Under the pieces are notes generated by a model. That model saw only the letters and a program-made list of their open reading frames with translations. It was not told the origin of the DNA and ran no database searches. DNA of 64,000 bases from Prostheceraeus crozeri (Eukaryota > Platyhelminthes > Polycladida > Euryleptidae), in the NCBI GenBank assembly GCA_907163375.1, contig CAJQUW010003469.1, forward strand, positions 186,001-250,000, given 5' to 3'. Below, one piece after another: positions 12,561 through 23,189 of the stretch. Position numbers and translations under genes: made by a program. Within the stretch, counting starts at the first letter, position 1, and each line of letters begins with the position of its first letter.

Positions 12561-12624
12561 TCTGTTCTTTCTCCGGAGAACTCCACATGTTTCAACTGGT
12601 GGAGTTCTCGGGAAAACGAACAGA
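12561..12624. repeat. Hairpin with 26-bp arms
   Basis: Arms at 12561-12586 and 12599-12624 are imperfect reverse complements (TCTGTTCTTTCTCCGGAGAA... against its partner ending CGAACAGA), with a 12-base loop. It is not explained by any transposon end found nearby. Confidence 0.65.
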
Positions 12625-13014
12625 TATAATGAACCTTACTTTTTAAATCACTACATGAAGTACACGCTCCGGCAGATAAAACCAGCAGCAATTTCACGTT
12701 TCTACGCTGATATTTTGCTGAAAGAGTTGGATTTCTACTTTCGAAAGTCTTTACACCACGCTCAGTGGTCCGGATGTTGCCAAGAATATATGTTCATCAA
12801 ACAGAACCTTTCATCCATTCTCTAGGATAATACCCGTGAACACATGAAATTCTTCTGTTCAGTGTTGTATAATGTCGTACAGCCGCAATGAACGTACATA
12901 TGATGTTTTTATGGGGTGATGCAGCCTATTTTTTATTCATTTAGCGTAGAATCTAAGTTCTACTCAATGACCTATATCTATGCAGTGTCATGTCCCTTGC
13001 GGTTTAGGACTAAG

Positions 13015-13048
13015 TAGCTCAGTCGGGCACGGGGTAAGCAGGCGTTTC
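13015..13048 (+). other. tRNA A-box-like segment, possible SINE remnant
   Basis: TAGCTCAGTCGG matches the Pol III A-box consensus exactly. The nearest B-box-like strings are CGTTTCAAAACC (13041, too close) and TATTTGAATCC (about 13130, too far). It is therefore not a tRNA gene. A decayed tRNA-derived SINE head is possible but unproven. Confidence 0.25.
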
Positions 13049-13728
13049 AAAACCGTTTTTGTCACAGGTTTCTTGTTGCTATCCAACAGTCAGCATACTC
13101 TTGCAACCGTTGCTAGGCGACAATGCCACTATTTGAATCCACGTCATGTAAATTTCGGTCATTGCCGAGTGATTATGACATCTGTCAGCATGATGAGTCA
13201 ATATGTGGTGTGACATTCTTGGATGAATATAGCGTTGGAAACTTATATATAAAATTATATCTCTATGGCTGGCTGGCATTTAAATGATTGTGTATGAGCG
13301 GTATGATACACACAACGACTTGTCGACATCACTCGAGAATGCATATTATGTAAGAAATTATGTTAGATTGACAACAACCGTGGTGATATTGCCAGTTCCC
13401 GGTTGCGGATGAAATACAAACTTCAAATTATCATACCTCTAGAGTCTAGACTTTGTCTGATTAGTAAGAGCGTATCTTATGCTAAACTTGAAAATTTATG
13501 TCGGCATATAACGTATGATGTGCATAATAATGTGCCCATGAAATTGCGTAGTGACAGACTTAGTTTCACGATTGTTATAGGGTCTTAGAGAAATGGTGAT
13601 GGGAGATAAAGCAACATTGCCCTTATTTCTTGATGATGCAGGAACATTTTGTTTTGTACATTTGCTCGATGTACATGACATTTTGTGTTTAGACAATTAC
13701 AATATATGTATTTTACCATGGAAATTCT

Positions 13729-14141
13729 GGTACTTCTATTCTCCCCCCCCCCATTTCTGTTGTTGACACTCGGAAGTGTTGCATCGTCAATGATCTTCTC
13801 TTGCTCCTACGGCAGTCTCACTGACGTGGCATAGCGTTGAGTGTGTAAAATTCCTCTTATCTGACTTATAGAACATTTACAGCATTAGAATTAGACAACT
13901 GCTCGTCATTTGTCTTTAGACAACAATCACACGAAGTTCATGATCACAGCTGTACCTTGTATTCTAACTGAGTATCCAAGGGAACAATCCTTCTTTCCAG
14001 GATTCAAGTAAGACTTCTCAGTCGTGTTGTAGTGTCACTCAGTGACAGATCAAGTATATTCTGAACCCAATGTGACTAACTTTGGCGAAATTAGATGATT
14101 TTGGAAAATTTAAAAAATGTGGGGAAAAGAATAGAAGTACC
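13729..14141 (-). mobile_element. MITE-like element, copy 2 (about 413 bp)
   Basis: The ends are inverted repeats of GGTACTTCTATTCT. The flanks GAAATTCT (13721-13728) and GAAATTCC (14142-14149) look like an 8-bp target duplication with one mismatch, as hAT- or P-like elements make. It is the inverted homologue of 11245-11606. A run of ten C at 13743-13752 follows its left TIR. Confidence 0.75.
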
Positions 14142-14149
14142 GAAATTCC

Positions 14150-15898
14150 TTTGTAGTCTACTTTACCACTACACACTATACTGCAGTGTGCATTAATTAC
14201 GTGATTGTACGGCTGCAGTGATGAAAGTATGGAAGAGTGGAGCATACACATGTGGCTTCCTTGTTCGAGTAACTAATTATTAACAGCTTGGCTACAAGAA
14301 CGTAGATACTGTTTCTGAAGCATGTGCTTATATAGTCGTGCTCTGCAAGGAAGCATGGTGAAATGTTCGTTGAACTATCTCTCGCTTATTTACTTTAAAA
14401 CTGCATGCTCTCCCATCTATACGTGTAATCTTTACGCTGTTCTTTCACTTTCAAATGGATGACAAAATTATGGAGGTGCGTGCAAGTGTGACCCTCACAT
14501 GCCTTGCAGGTTAACAAATTATGCCGCTTTGCAGGCAACTTCCTTTGCATGAGCTCTGAGCTGTCACGTTTCTCTTTCAAGGTCAGCGGTTTTCTCTCGT
14601 CGCGTCTGGGGGAATAGGGAAGATAAGACGTCATTCTATGCATAATCTGCTTCTATAACTCACATCTGTCGAGGGAGGGAATGCAATGGCGTGTTTAAAT
14701 GTACCAATAATGAGAAACGCTCCACGACGAGGAAGTCTGGATTCTTCTATGATCTTCATGGTCGCGAAATCTGAATGAGATTCTTCCTGCAATCGGGTGA
14801 ATTGGCACGTCCAAAGGATGACCTTCAGGAATCTCTTTGTCCACGACTCCACCTTAGCAGTATGATCTGTTACCCTTCTGTGAAACTGCTAACCTATCTT
14901 ACTTGGTGTATGCCGCTGCTCACTAGTCATGCACGTGATGATGCCTATAATCTGTTTTTCTAACCTAGTTCTAACACCAGAATTCAAAACGAACTTGACA
15001 AAAACATTTTACGCGCCAAGGCATTATAGAATGAAAATGCAAGTTGCTCAACGTTGATTCTTACTCACGGAGCACCATTATCCTTCACAGAAACTATGGA
15101 TGCCGAATATTCACAACTGTTGTTCACAATAACCCATCTAACTGGTTACAAGAAAGTAATAAAATTTATTTTCTATTTTGATTCGCTTATTTGTAGATCA
15201 ATCGGAGAGAGTTACGGTGTGTAAATCATGGTACACATGCAGTGACAATATTCACATCATCAGCTGCGTCGACCAACATAAATAGAAGTCTGCTCGCAAA
15301 TAAACAAGCGTGCCAATGTTCCTAGGCTGTCGAAGACATTTCGTCCCAGGATCATACATTATTGTTTGATATGTTGGATCTGGATTCATCATCGGTATGA
15401 ATTCAGTGACATTCAATATGGAAAAATGTACGATTATTGCACACTCCATAACTGTTAGTTGAATAGAACATAGAGCTATTGTCTCTATTGTTTATTATTC
15501 AGCAACAATAAATTTCTCTAGAATCATGTTTGTTTAGACGGATGTTTGATTTCTCTTATGTATTTTGATTGGGACAATATTATTACTTCTTTATTTATTA
15601 AGTAGTATGTAGCACTCTGCTTTATTATTTTGACAAAGTTATTTATGAAAAATTATCGACGGCATTATGATCGCTCGACTCACCACTGACATTGTTGTCG
15701 AAGGCTCAACAGGGTTCTTACTGATCCTCGATATCCTGGAAAAGTCCTGAAAATGCATGGTTTTGGTATGGAGCACATAAGATTCTTCCGAAAAACTTGG
15801 GAACTCTGGATATTATGATGAATTTAAATAGATTGCGAAATTCGTCCAAAAACTTGAATAAGAGTTTGAATAAGAACTTGAATAAGAGTTGAATAATA
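14150..15898. other. Spacer with a possible Penelope-like end fragment
   Basis: No gene is supported. At about 15310-15352 the string GGCTGTCGAAGACATTTCGTCC resembles GGCTGTCGTAGACGCTGCGT at 18650 and its continuation TTTCGCC, in the same order after a GTGCCAAT/ACGAAAAT block. Minus-strand open frames at 14395-14852 show no recognisable domain. Confidence 0.35.
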
Positions 15899-16301
15899 TA
15901 GAGTGACAGGCCACGCTCAATTACGCGTAATTCACGCGTAAACTGTGCGTAATTACACATGACCCTAAGCATCCGTGGCTATGCGTGACATTGCTGCGAC
16001 ATCTGTCGGTAGTCGTGTTATATAGACTTTGCGTCTCATGTGTCTGCATGTATCAGTGATAGGACCTCAATTTCATGCTCAGGGAAGACAGAACATGCTC
16101 AGCGGTTCATCCTTGGTTCAAGCGGCAACGCAGACAACCTCATACGACGCACAAACTATAAACGCTCGCCCGCGCGTATTCATAAACATGTCTTAACCGC
16201 ATCAGATCAAGTGATTTCTGACTCTTAGTGCAGCGCGTATGTACGCGCGTAGAAGAATAGAAAGTCTTTAAACACGGATGTTTGGGGTGTTTCGTAATTA
16301 C

Positions 16302-18301
16302 TAGGGCGGTTTTTTATTGACCTAAAAAATTACGAATTTTGACTTTATTTTCAAGTAAATTTTTACCTAAAATTTTGACTTAAATGTAAAATTTTTACCC
16401 AATTTTTTTTACCTAATTAAGTTTTGTTTAACCAAAGAAAACATCATTTCAGACTCACAAGAACACGTTGCTTGTTTTAATTAAAGAAACACATTTTATT
16501 ATTGAGCCCACAAATACAAAGTTCTTCACGAAAAGAAGGAATGACTCTTAAACAATGAGTTAATTGTTACTGGCGTTGTAATTCATTATTGCATAGTATT
16601 ATATTATGGGGAGAAAAGTTTCTGTTAAAACGCAGGAGATTTTTCAATTGGGAAAATCTTTGTTCGATCGCAGCTGTGGTTGATTGTGCACACAACAGAA
16701 GATTGTATTCAGTTGGTGAAATATCGTCACGTGCCAAGTTATAACAATCTCCATGATATCATTCTTAGACAAACGCAAGTTTATATATGATTTGATTTCA
16801 CAGGGATCAATTCCGAAATCCAGACTGTTTACGTCCTGTATTACCTGACGAATGTTGTAGTTGGCTCTATGGTAGTTGGTTCCTTCGCATCGCTCCATTA
16901 GATGATGCAGAGGTCTATACGTTGCCACATCCACGAGTTGGTCAACGCAATTACTGTGCTGGAAACTGCAGATTTTGCACGACTTACAAGTAATCCATCA
17001 TCCTCGAAACCCAACACAATTTGTTTGACGTTGGAAAAGTGGTCTGCATACCAAAAAGCCGCGTTTAACCATGTTAGATCCTCACCTGGTTACGACCGGC
17101 TTTGGTGGACTTCCAATCGATGCAAAAGGAAGACGGCGATCACCATTTTTAACAGTGGCAGCCTTGATTGAGGAAATCAAACTGTCGACAGCCTCATACT
17201 TCGACTTCACAAGCAATGCACAGTTGTACAACTGGTGCGCCATACACGTTACATGAAATAATGATGGATATATAGACTTAAAAGTTTTGCCCGCAAAAGT
17301 CATATAACGAGCTGCATCAGATAGCAGTAAAAGGAAATTATTGCGATGAACATTTAAATCTTTAACAACATCATCAATAGCATGGCACACTGTTTGATGA
17401 TTGATGTTTCCTTCTAGCTGTCTTCAGTCATATAGAAAAATAACTTCAGACTTTTCTAGAATTCCGACAAGAATGTTCATAAACTTCTGACCAGAAATTT
17501 CCGTTTCGTCCACCATTATAAATATTTTTTCTCCATTCACATATCGAAACAATTTCTGTTGTTCTAACTGAAAGAGTTTTGGCACATGTTGCCGACATGA
17601 TGACTCAGATGGGCAATGATGACCCATAAAATCAAATAAATCTCGTATCGCTGATGCTCCAATTTATGTAAAGGAATGTCAGCGGCTAAAATCGCTGTTG
17701 TTGCATGCTTAGCCAGATCAAGTTTGAAGTTCAAGAAGGTCTGACTTTCATGCTTTGATGAGGTTGGTACTGATGATGAAGAGGTAATTCTTGTAACTTC
17801 GTCGCATGTTTGGCACTTTTACGATGACTGTCAATCATAAACTGTTTCGCGTATTTCACCGGGCATTCGAAAAGCACACAGAAAAGTTCATTCCTTGGTG
17901 TTACTTTAAATTCTTGAGGATATTGGCAAGTAATTCTTTTGCACTTGGATGCATTACTTTCAGCTGTCTTGGGCATTTTGAACAATCGAAGATAGTTAGT
18001 GTCAGTTAACAAAAAGATGTAGTTATGTGCGTTGAAATCCTTGCGAGAATATTTGGTGTCCCAATAGCTTAGGTTTTTGTTTTGATTGAAAAGAGTTCGG
18101 AAAACCCAGATCTAAAAATAGCGCTGAGGAAGGCCAGGTGTCTAAAAATAGCGCCTAGGAAGATCAGATTCCTGAAAAATTTACTGCCTTATTTAAACTT
18201 TTTCACCTTATTTGACTACATTTGACCTTACTTTTACTCTACTGACTATATTGACTTCATTTGTTTATTTTGACCGTATTTTTACTTTATTGACCGCCCT
18301 A
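16302..18301 (-). mobile_element. hAT element with decayed transposase, 8-bp duplication
   Basis: The terminal inverted repeats are TAGGGCGGT and ACCGCCCTA. They are flanked by GTAATTAC (16294-16301) and GTAATTGC (18302-18309), an 8-bp duplication with one mismatch. Both subterminal regions are rich in degenerate TTGACYTTATTT-type repeats. The 2.0-kb interior carries a minus-strand transposase remnant, so this was an autonomous-type element. It sits inside the TA-flanked element at 15901-18335 and is therefore the younger of the two. Confidence 0.85.
16644..18012 (-). pseudogene. hAT transposase pseudogene (CGGBP1-like/DUF659 type)
   Basis: Four minus-strand segments line up as one hAT transposase. 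17731-18012 encodes the N-terminal zinc-finger region (MPKTAESNASKCKRIT, then FCVLFECPV and DSHRKSAKH), which resembles CGGBP1, a vertebrate protein derived from hAT. 17424-17627 encodes a DUF659-like block with KIFIMVDETEISGQKFMNIL. 17082-17390 encodes FLLLLSDAARYM and FHVTCMAHQLYN. 16644-16934 encodes the C-terminal part. In hAT proteins the catalytic core is an RNase-H fold and the C-terminus drives dimerisation. The segments are in different frames or separated by stops, so at least three breaks make it non-functional. Confidence 0.78.
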
Positions 18302-18582
18302 GTAATTGCGCGTGAATTACGCGTGGCATGTCACCTAGTGATGGCAAGGGGTTCCAGGGCTTATCAAAATTGTTGTCAGCATTATTGTTTTTTGGTCTCA
18401 ATTAATTGGTCTGTCATCGAACAATTACCATTGCATGCAATTTATTGGTGTCATCGATGATTACAGGCAATTAATTGATTGCCGTCAGTTCAATTGTCAT
18501 TGATTGATTGATTTGTAGTGACACTGAAGTCATTGGATTGATGGCATAATTTATAATTGCAACTTCAGCAGTTTTCATAAAG

Positions 18583-18705
18583 AGTGCCAGTTCGCCTCGG
18601 CATAAAATAGAAAGATGTCCTCAGACTTGAACAAATTAAGCACGAAAATTCCTTGGCTGTCGTAGACGCTGCGTTTCGCCCTGCGTACAAGCAGGAGCGT
18701 AGTGT
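18583..18705. repeat. Repeat copy with Penelope-like end features
   Basis: GTGCCAGTTCGCCTCGGCAT followed by GATGTCCTCAGACTTGAACA is repeated at 19513-19590. After GAAAATTCCTTGGCTGTCG comes GCTGCGTTTCGCCCTGCG. On the minus strand this gives GGGCGAAACG, like the GAAAC core of the hammerhead ribozymes found in Penelope-like element ends. The CUGAUGA half is degenerate (CCTGCTTGT). The Penelope assignment is inference. Confidence 0.4.
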
Positions 18706-19512
18706 CCATTGGGGCATAGTGCCCCGAATGTATTTTTAGATAAATTCCTCATCATGTTTTATTCAGGTGCAATACGCGTCAATGACCAAACGCTACATCT
18801 TATCTTAAGTCTTTATTTCATCTTTCCCTCTTTGCATGTATAATTGCAAGTGGTTTTATCTTTCTTCCTCTCTCAGGGGCAATCGCTGCAGTGTCGCCGA
18901 GATTACACCGATTGGCCAAAATCTAACACGAGCCACACATGATCAACCATGGATCATTGATGTATCGACAAATCAGCGAATCTTTCAATGTGCCGTTCGT
19001 GCGCGTCAGAACAGCTCGGCGACGCCTTCCAGCTCGTCGCGGCCACTGCATGCAACCCACACAGAAGCAATCCATCTGTGATTCAACCCGTGCGAAGGCA
19101 GGGAATTCTTTACGATCTACTCTACACACACTAACAGGCTAATCACAGCGAGTCTCACAAACGCGCAGCTAATATAGTTTACACATACATACATTCACTT
19201 CTTCTTTCTTTCATCATTATTTGAAAGCATCAAAGTGACTTCTAGATTAGAACCGGGTACCTACTTTACATATATGCTGCAATGCTGCATGCTATAAGGT
19301 ATACCGACGCCAAGACTGATTTTAGCCCCGGAGAAGTTTTGAAGCACGCTACGCCACTGCGAACAAGAGCGCGTCATTACGGCTCAGAGTGGCCCAAACT
19401 AGCTTAAAACATCTAGAATGGCTGAACAAGCTGAAGGACTGCACAACAGGCTGCTCTGCGTTTGTTCATCCTGGCTTAGCCGTGCGGCTGATAATCATAA
19501 AGATGGCAGCTA
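18706..19512. other. Sequence between the two repeat copies
   Basis: No coding domain is recognised. Short open frames on both strands at 18836-19142 overlap each other and show no family signature. It may be the interior of the repeat-flanked element. Confidence 0.3.
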
Positions 19513-19631
19513 GAGTGGCAGTTCGCCTGGGCATAGAAAGATGTCCTCAGACTTGAACAAATTAAGCACGAAAATTCCTTGGCAGCCGTGGTAAGGAATT
19601 TTCGTGCTTGATCTGTTCAAGTCTGAGGACA
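19513..19631. repeat. Second repeat copy ending in a 39-bp-arm palindrome
   Basis: 19542-19580 and 19593-19631 are reverse complements with two mismatches in 39 bases (TGTCCTCAGACTTGAACA... against its mirror), separated by 12 bases. The first arm is the same sequence as in 18605-18645. The junction thus joins two copies head to head. Confidence 0.8.
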
Positions 19632-19659
19632 TTTTGAGTCTCGCAACAAAAGCCAAGGT

Positions 19660-20110
19660 CAACCAATCACCTCCTCCATCATCGTATCACTGCTGCACCA
19701 CCTATTAGCGGCTTGAATCACGACGGCCTTTCTCACGTCACGCGTCCCGTCTCCTCCGCGACGGTTTTGACATTTTGAAGATGTGGAATATGCAACTCAA
19801 CAACGGTCCCCTTTTTCTAAAGTATGCCTGCCCAGCTCCAAATCAATCGGTACTACCCGGAGCCGACTTCCGTCGAAAGCAATGGTTCCGATTGAACCGA
19901 CTCCGCTCCAACACCGCTCGCGTGGCCGCAACCCTCTACCGATGGGGCTTTCGACAGTCCACCTCCTGTGCTTGTGGTTATCCAGCTCAAACCGTGGAGC
20001 ACATTATCTCGCAATGCGGAGTCCACAGCTCTCCTGGTGACCTACGCCTCCTTCGCGATCCTGATATTGACTTGAGAAATTGTCCCCAAGAGCTAAAAAT
20101 TGAACTTTAA
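19660..20110 (+). mobile_element. LINE C-terminal remnant (jockey/CR1-like)
   Basis: The open frame 19775-20110 encodes RRKQWFRLNRLRSNTARVAA, then TLYRWGFRQSTSCACGYP and QTVEHIISQC, ending about 30 residues later at a stop. The pattern of a basic/Trp stretch, NRLR, a CxCG pair and HIxxxC is the standard C-terminal zinc knuckle of jockey- and CR1-like LINEs. The upstream 115 bp (from 19660) is probably the same element in a shifted frame. 5' truncation is severe. The 3' UTR probably runs past 20110, but no poly(A) or repeat marks its end. Confidence 0.8.
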
Positions 20111-21549
20111 ATTTGTGTGCTTGTCATACGAATATATATCATAGCCGCTTATTCTCTGTGTGCCACGTGCATGACTTCTGCCATTCTCTCTCTCTCTCTA
20201 ATGATCAGGCTTACTTCCAAGAAATATATGAGACTATTCCCTGTGGGAACGAATGTCAGCTGCATAATATCATGCTACAGTTCAGTCATGATTGCTGCAG
20301 AGTCGTTTGCAAAGTTCGCCACCGACCATTCGCGGATTTCTGCTCTATGACGCCTTTTCTTTTGACTGTTCTCTAGTAATCCGCCTCTATTCCATCATCT
20401 CCATACCATTGCCCACGTGGCTAATCCGTCTATCAAGTAAGTGCAGACTAGTTTTGATATCAATGCGAAAAGAATTTGTTTATATCATTTTTGTATAACA
20501 TCTCCTGACATTCAACAATTTACAACAATAACAAACACTAGAATCATTTCATAGTACTTATGTACATACTGCGATATTTATGGAACAGAAATACTTTTTT
20601 AGTTTACGCTGTCATGAATATAAAAAAGCCCGTTCTTAACAGATCAGACTGAATGAACAATGTATTTTCATACGAATTGGTAATAGGCGAACATAATTTA
20701 CTACTTACTGCTAATAAGTTGCTACAATATTCACTGTTTCGTCGGTTGGCGAAAAATCAGCTCAAATTAGTAAACAAACATCTATCAGTTAGTCATAGCA
20801 ACTATACTCCCCACCCACCGCTTTTGGATCTTTTCTAAAAAAGTAAAGGCGACTTTCACAATTTGCGATTATTAGGCCTATGTTACAAAGTTGAGTAAAA
20901 AACAAATTTAGCCACCAAATCGCTAACTCACCAGATGATCTCTTGAAATTAGCGACGACGTTCCCACAGGGTTGACTTTTTGGCTAAGGTTTTATTTGTT
21001 GTTGAAAACGCTTTTGTTATTAAAATATATTTTGGGGCTTTCCCTTGGAGAGTTTTAAAAAGATCACTGCACGAAGACCATTTTGACCTGGAACCCGGGC
21101 AAACAATTGAGAGACATGATCAAAATTGTTAACCCATCCTCAGAGGTTGAAACATGCCTAAATTGTTGTAATTCATGTGGCAATTACATTAATGGATGAA
21201 TGAAAATGCTAGTCACAGCTTCAGTTCATACTTACTTTGTCTATTGAAATGATTGGATGGGATTTTAAATAAAACTAAGACGCTCAATTTTTCAAGAATG
21301 ATCGATTTTCAAAAATGTTTCTTTTTTAAAGCTCAAACCTTTAATGTTCCGGCCCATTGACCAAAAATGACATTATTTGAATCGGTTATAAGAAATATGT
21401 AGAAATAAAAAGTTACTGGAATTAGAGTGGCAGCCAGTTTTGGAGCAATTCATAAAATGTGTAGTGGTTTCAGAAGTCCTCCCCCGGGTAAAATACGGTT
21501 ACGTAAACAGACTGTAATAAAAATGCAATGAACTTGACATAACCAATGG
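20111..21549. other. Spacer without recognised gene
   Basis: It contains a short CT microsatellite at about 20186-20200. A CAGGGTTGACTTTTTGGC string at about 20970 looks like a hAT end but has no visible partner. Nothing else is supported. Confidence 0.35.
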
Positions 21550-22075
21550 TAGCGTCACCCTGGACAATTATGAGCACTTTGCGTAAACATCGATTTTTCT
21601 AGAAGTCATCAAACTATATCTACAATACAGTGATGGATTATGTTAGTGCAATTATCAAGCTCATTCAACATCATCATAATCAAAGATATCGAGCTATTCT
21701 TCATATCAAAAGGTATAGTTTTCGTGCTCATCCAAAATCTAGTAAAAAGGGGCAATTATGAGCAGCAAAGGGGTAATTATTAGCAAAATTTTAAAAGTAC
21801 TAGTCTACTCATACATGCTATCCTAAATGTATCTAAGGTTAAAGACATATCATGTCAAGTTCTAATGCGATTTTTGATTGCTTATCGATCAATATGTCGA
21901 TACCTACATGTACATGTACGTGAATACTTTGATGCCAACACTTGACGATTTGATATTTTGTTTTTACATGTAAGTAGCCGGTTATTTTGTATCATTGCAT
22001 GACGATTAATATGTCGCTACCTATATGTACTAGACTACGTGCATACTTTGATACCAATACGTGACGATTTGCTAT

Positions 22076-22202
22076 TGTACTAAATATATATGTTATCATG
22101 GATTGTAAACATTTGAATATGTGTTTCAATAGAAAAGTGAACTTCGAGCTGGACTCTTGACTTCTGTATATTTCAACATGTACCTTTTATAGAAGAGTCA
22201 CA
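22076..22202 (+). repeat. 5' LTR of the Gypsy element
   Basis: 127 bp, starting TG and ending CA, identical by eye to 26472-26598. Confidence 0.95.
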
Positions 22203-22320
22203 GTGGCGTCACGTGCAGGAATATATTTTCTGGCTGCACAATTGATTTATATATAGGATATATATATACATCGAATTATTTGTTTATGAGAAAGGACATA
22301 ACTTCAGCCGGTTTTCGAAA

Positions 22321-23120
22321 ATGTCAGTTTTAGGCAAACCTCCTAAGGATCTGTCAGTATCAGGTTCCCCAGATGAGTTTCAGCGTTGGATAGACAATTT
22401 TAAGAACTACCTCAGTGTAGTAGAAATAAGTTGCAAGTTGGATTCTCACAGAAACACGCGTTGCTTCTTAATTGCATCGGGGAAGATGCCGTTAGAGTAA
22501 TCGCGGGGTTAACATATGATGTTAGCACAGATCCATATGGAAAGCTTATAGATGCGTTGAACTCATATTTTGTTCCAAAGTGCAATCTTACTTACGAGAG
22601 GTATCGTTTTAGGAAGCTTGAGCAAGGTACCGGTACGGTCACGTCGTTCGTGAATGAGTTGCATATTGTCGCGAAAAAATGCGATTTTGAAAACAAGACA
22701 ATTGATACTGTAGTTAACCAAAATATAAGGGACCAGTTGATACTAGGAATCAATTCGGATGAACTTCGTCGGAGACTTTTGTCGATTAACAACCTGACAT
22801 TGGACCAGGCAGTTACACATGCAATCACGTTTGAAAGTACCAGTGACAAGATAGAGGAAATGAAATCTAGAGATAAGCCAACTGAGTATGCGCGAGAAAT
22901 TCTGGAATTCTTGCTGTCAGATCCCGCAGTAATTCACCACAGAATAGGTTGTCCAGTGACTTTAGGCGAAGTGTTAGATTTAGTTCGCCACGCCGAAGTG
23001 AACAAGACCAGAGAATCATCTGTAATTACTGCCGGCGACCCGGTCACATTAAGAGGAACTGCTTTAAGTTGTTGCGCATGCAACAGCCAAAGAGAGATTC
23101 CAGTCCAGGGACTAGTCGTA
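22321..23120 (+). pseudogene. Gag-like region of the Gypsy fossil
   Basis: A retrotransposon gag-type capsid segment (KLEQGTGTVTSFVNELHIV, CDFENKTIDTVVNQNIRDQL) is followed by one CCHC zinc knuckle (CNYCRRPGHIKRNC) at about 23.02-23.06 kb. The region is part of the broken coding sequence of the element. Confidence 0.85.
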
Positions 23121-23189
23121 TTGCCTCTCTTTTTATTATTTCGGATTTGGATGACATTGAGAGAGGAGAGCTGAAGGAAGTTGGGTGCC

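Larger units (their letters stand above)
11607..13728. other. Spacer between two inverted MITE copies
   Basis: No gene is supported in 2.1 kb. It holds a strong hairpin at 12561-12624 and an isolated tRNA-type A-box, TAGCTCAGTCGG, at 13015-13026. Confidence 0.4.
15901..18335. mobile_element. TA-flanked element interrupted by a hAT copy
   Basis: The left end reads GAGTGACAGGCCACGC. The right end, reverse complemented, reads GGTGACATGCCACGC. Both continue into AATTACGCGT/AATTCACGCG repeats. TA dinucleotides sit directly outside (15899-15900 and 18336-18337), as for elements that insert at TA. Without the inner hAT copy it would be about 430 bp and has no coding capacity, so it is a MITE. Superfamily is not assigned. 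Confidence 0.65.

Noticed and set aside
13015-13090. tRNA gene suggested by a perfect A-box
   Set aside because: No B-box at a proper distance and no cloverleaf; kept only as a possible SINE remnant.
14395-14852. Minus-strand frames with CKACEGHTC as a zinc-finger gene
   Set aside because: Only one Cys pair is present, the two frames are not joined by good splice sites, and no family match comes to mind.
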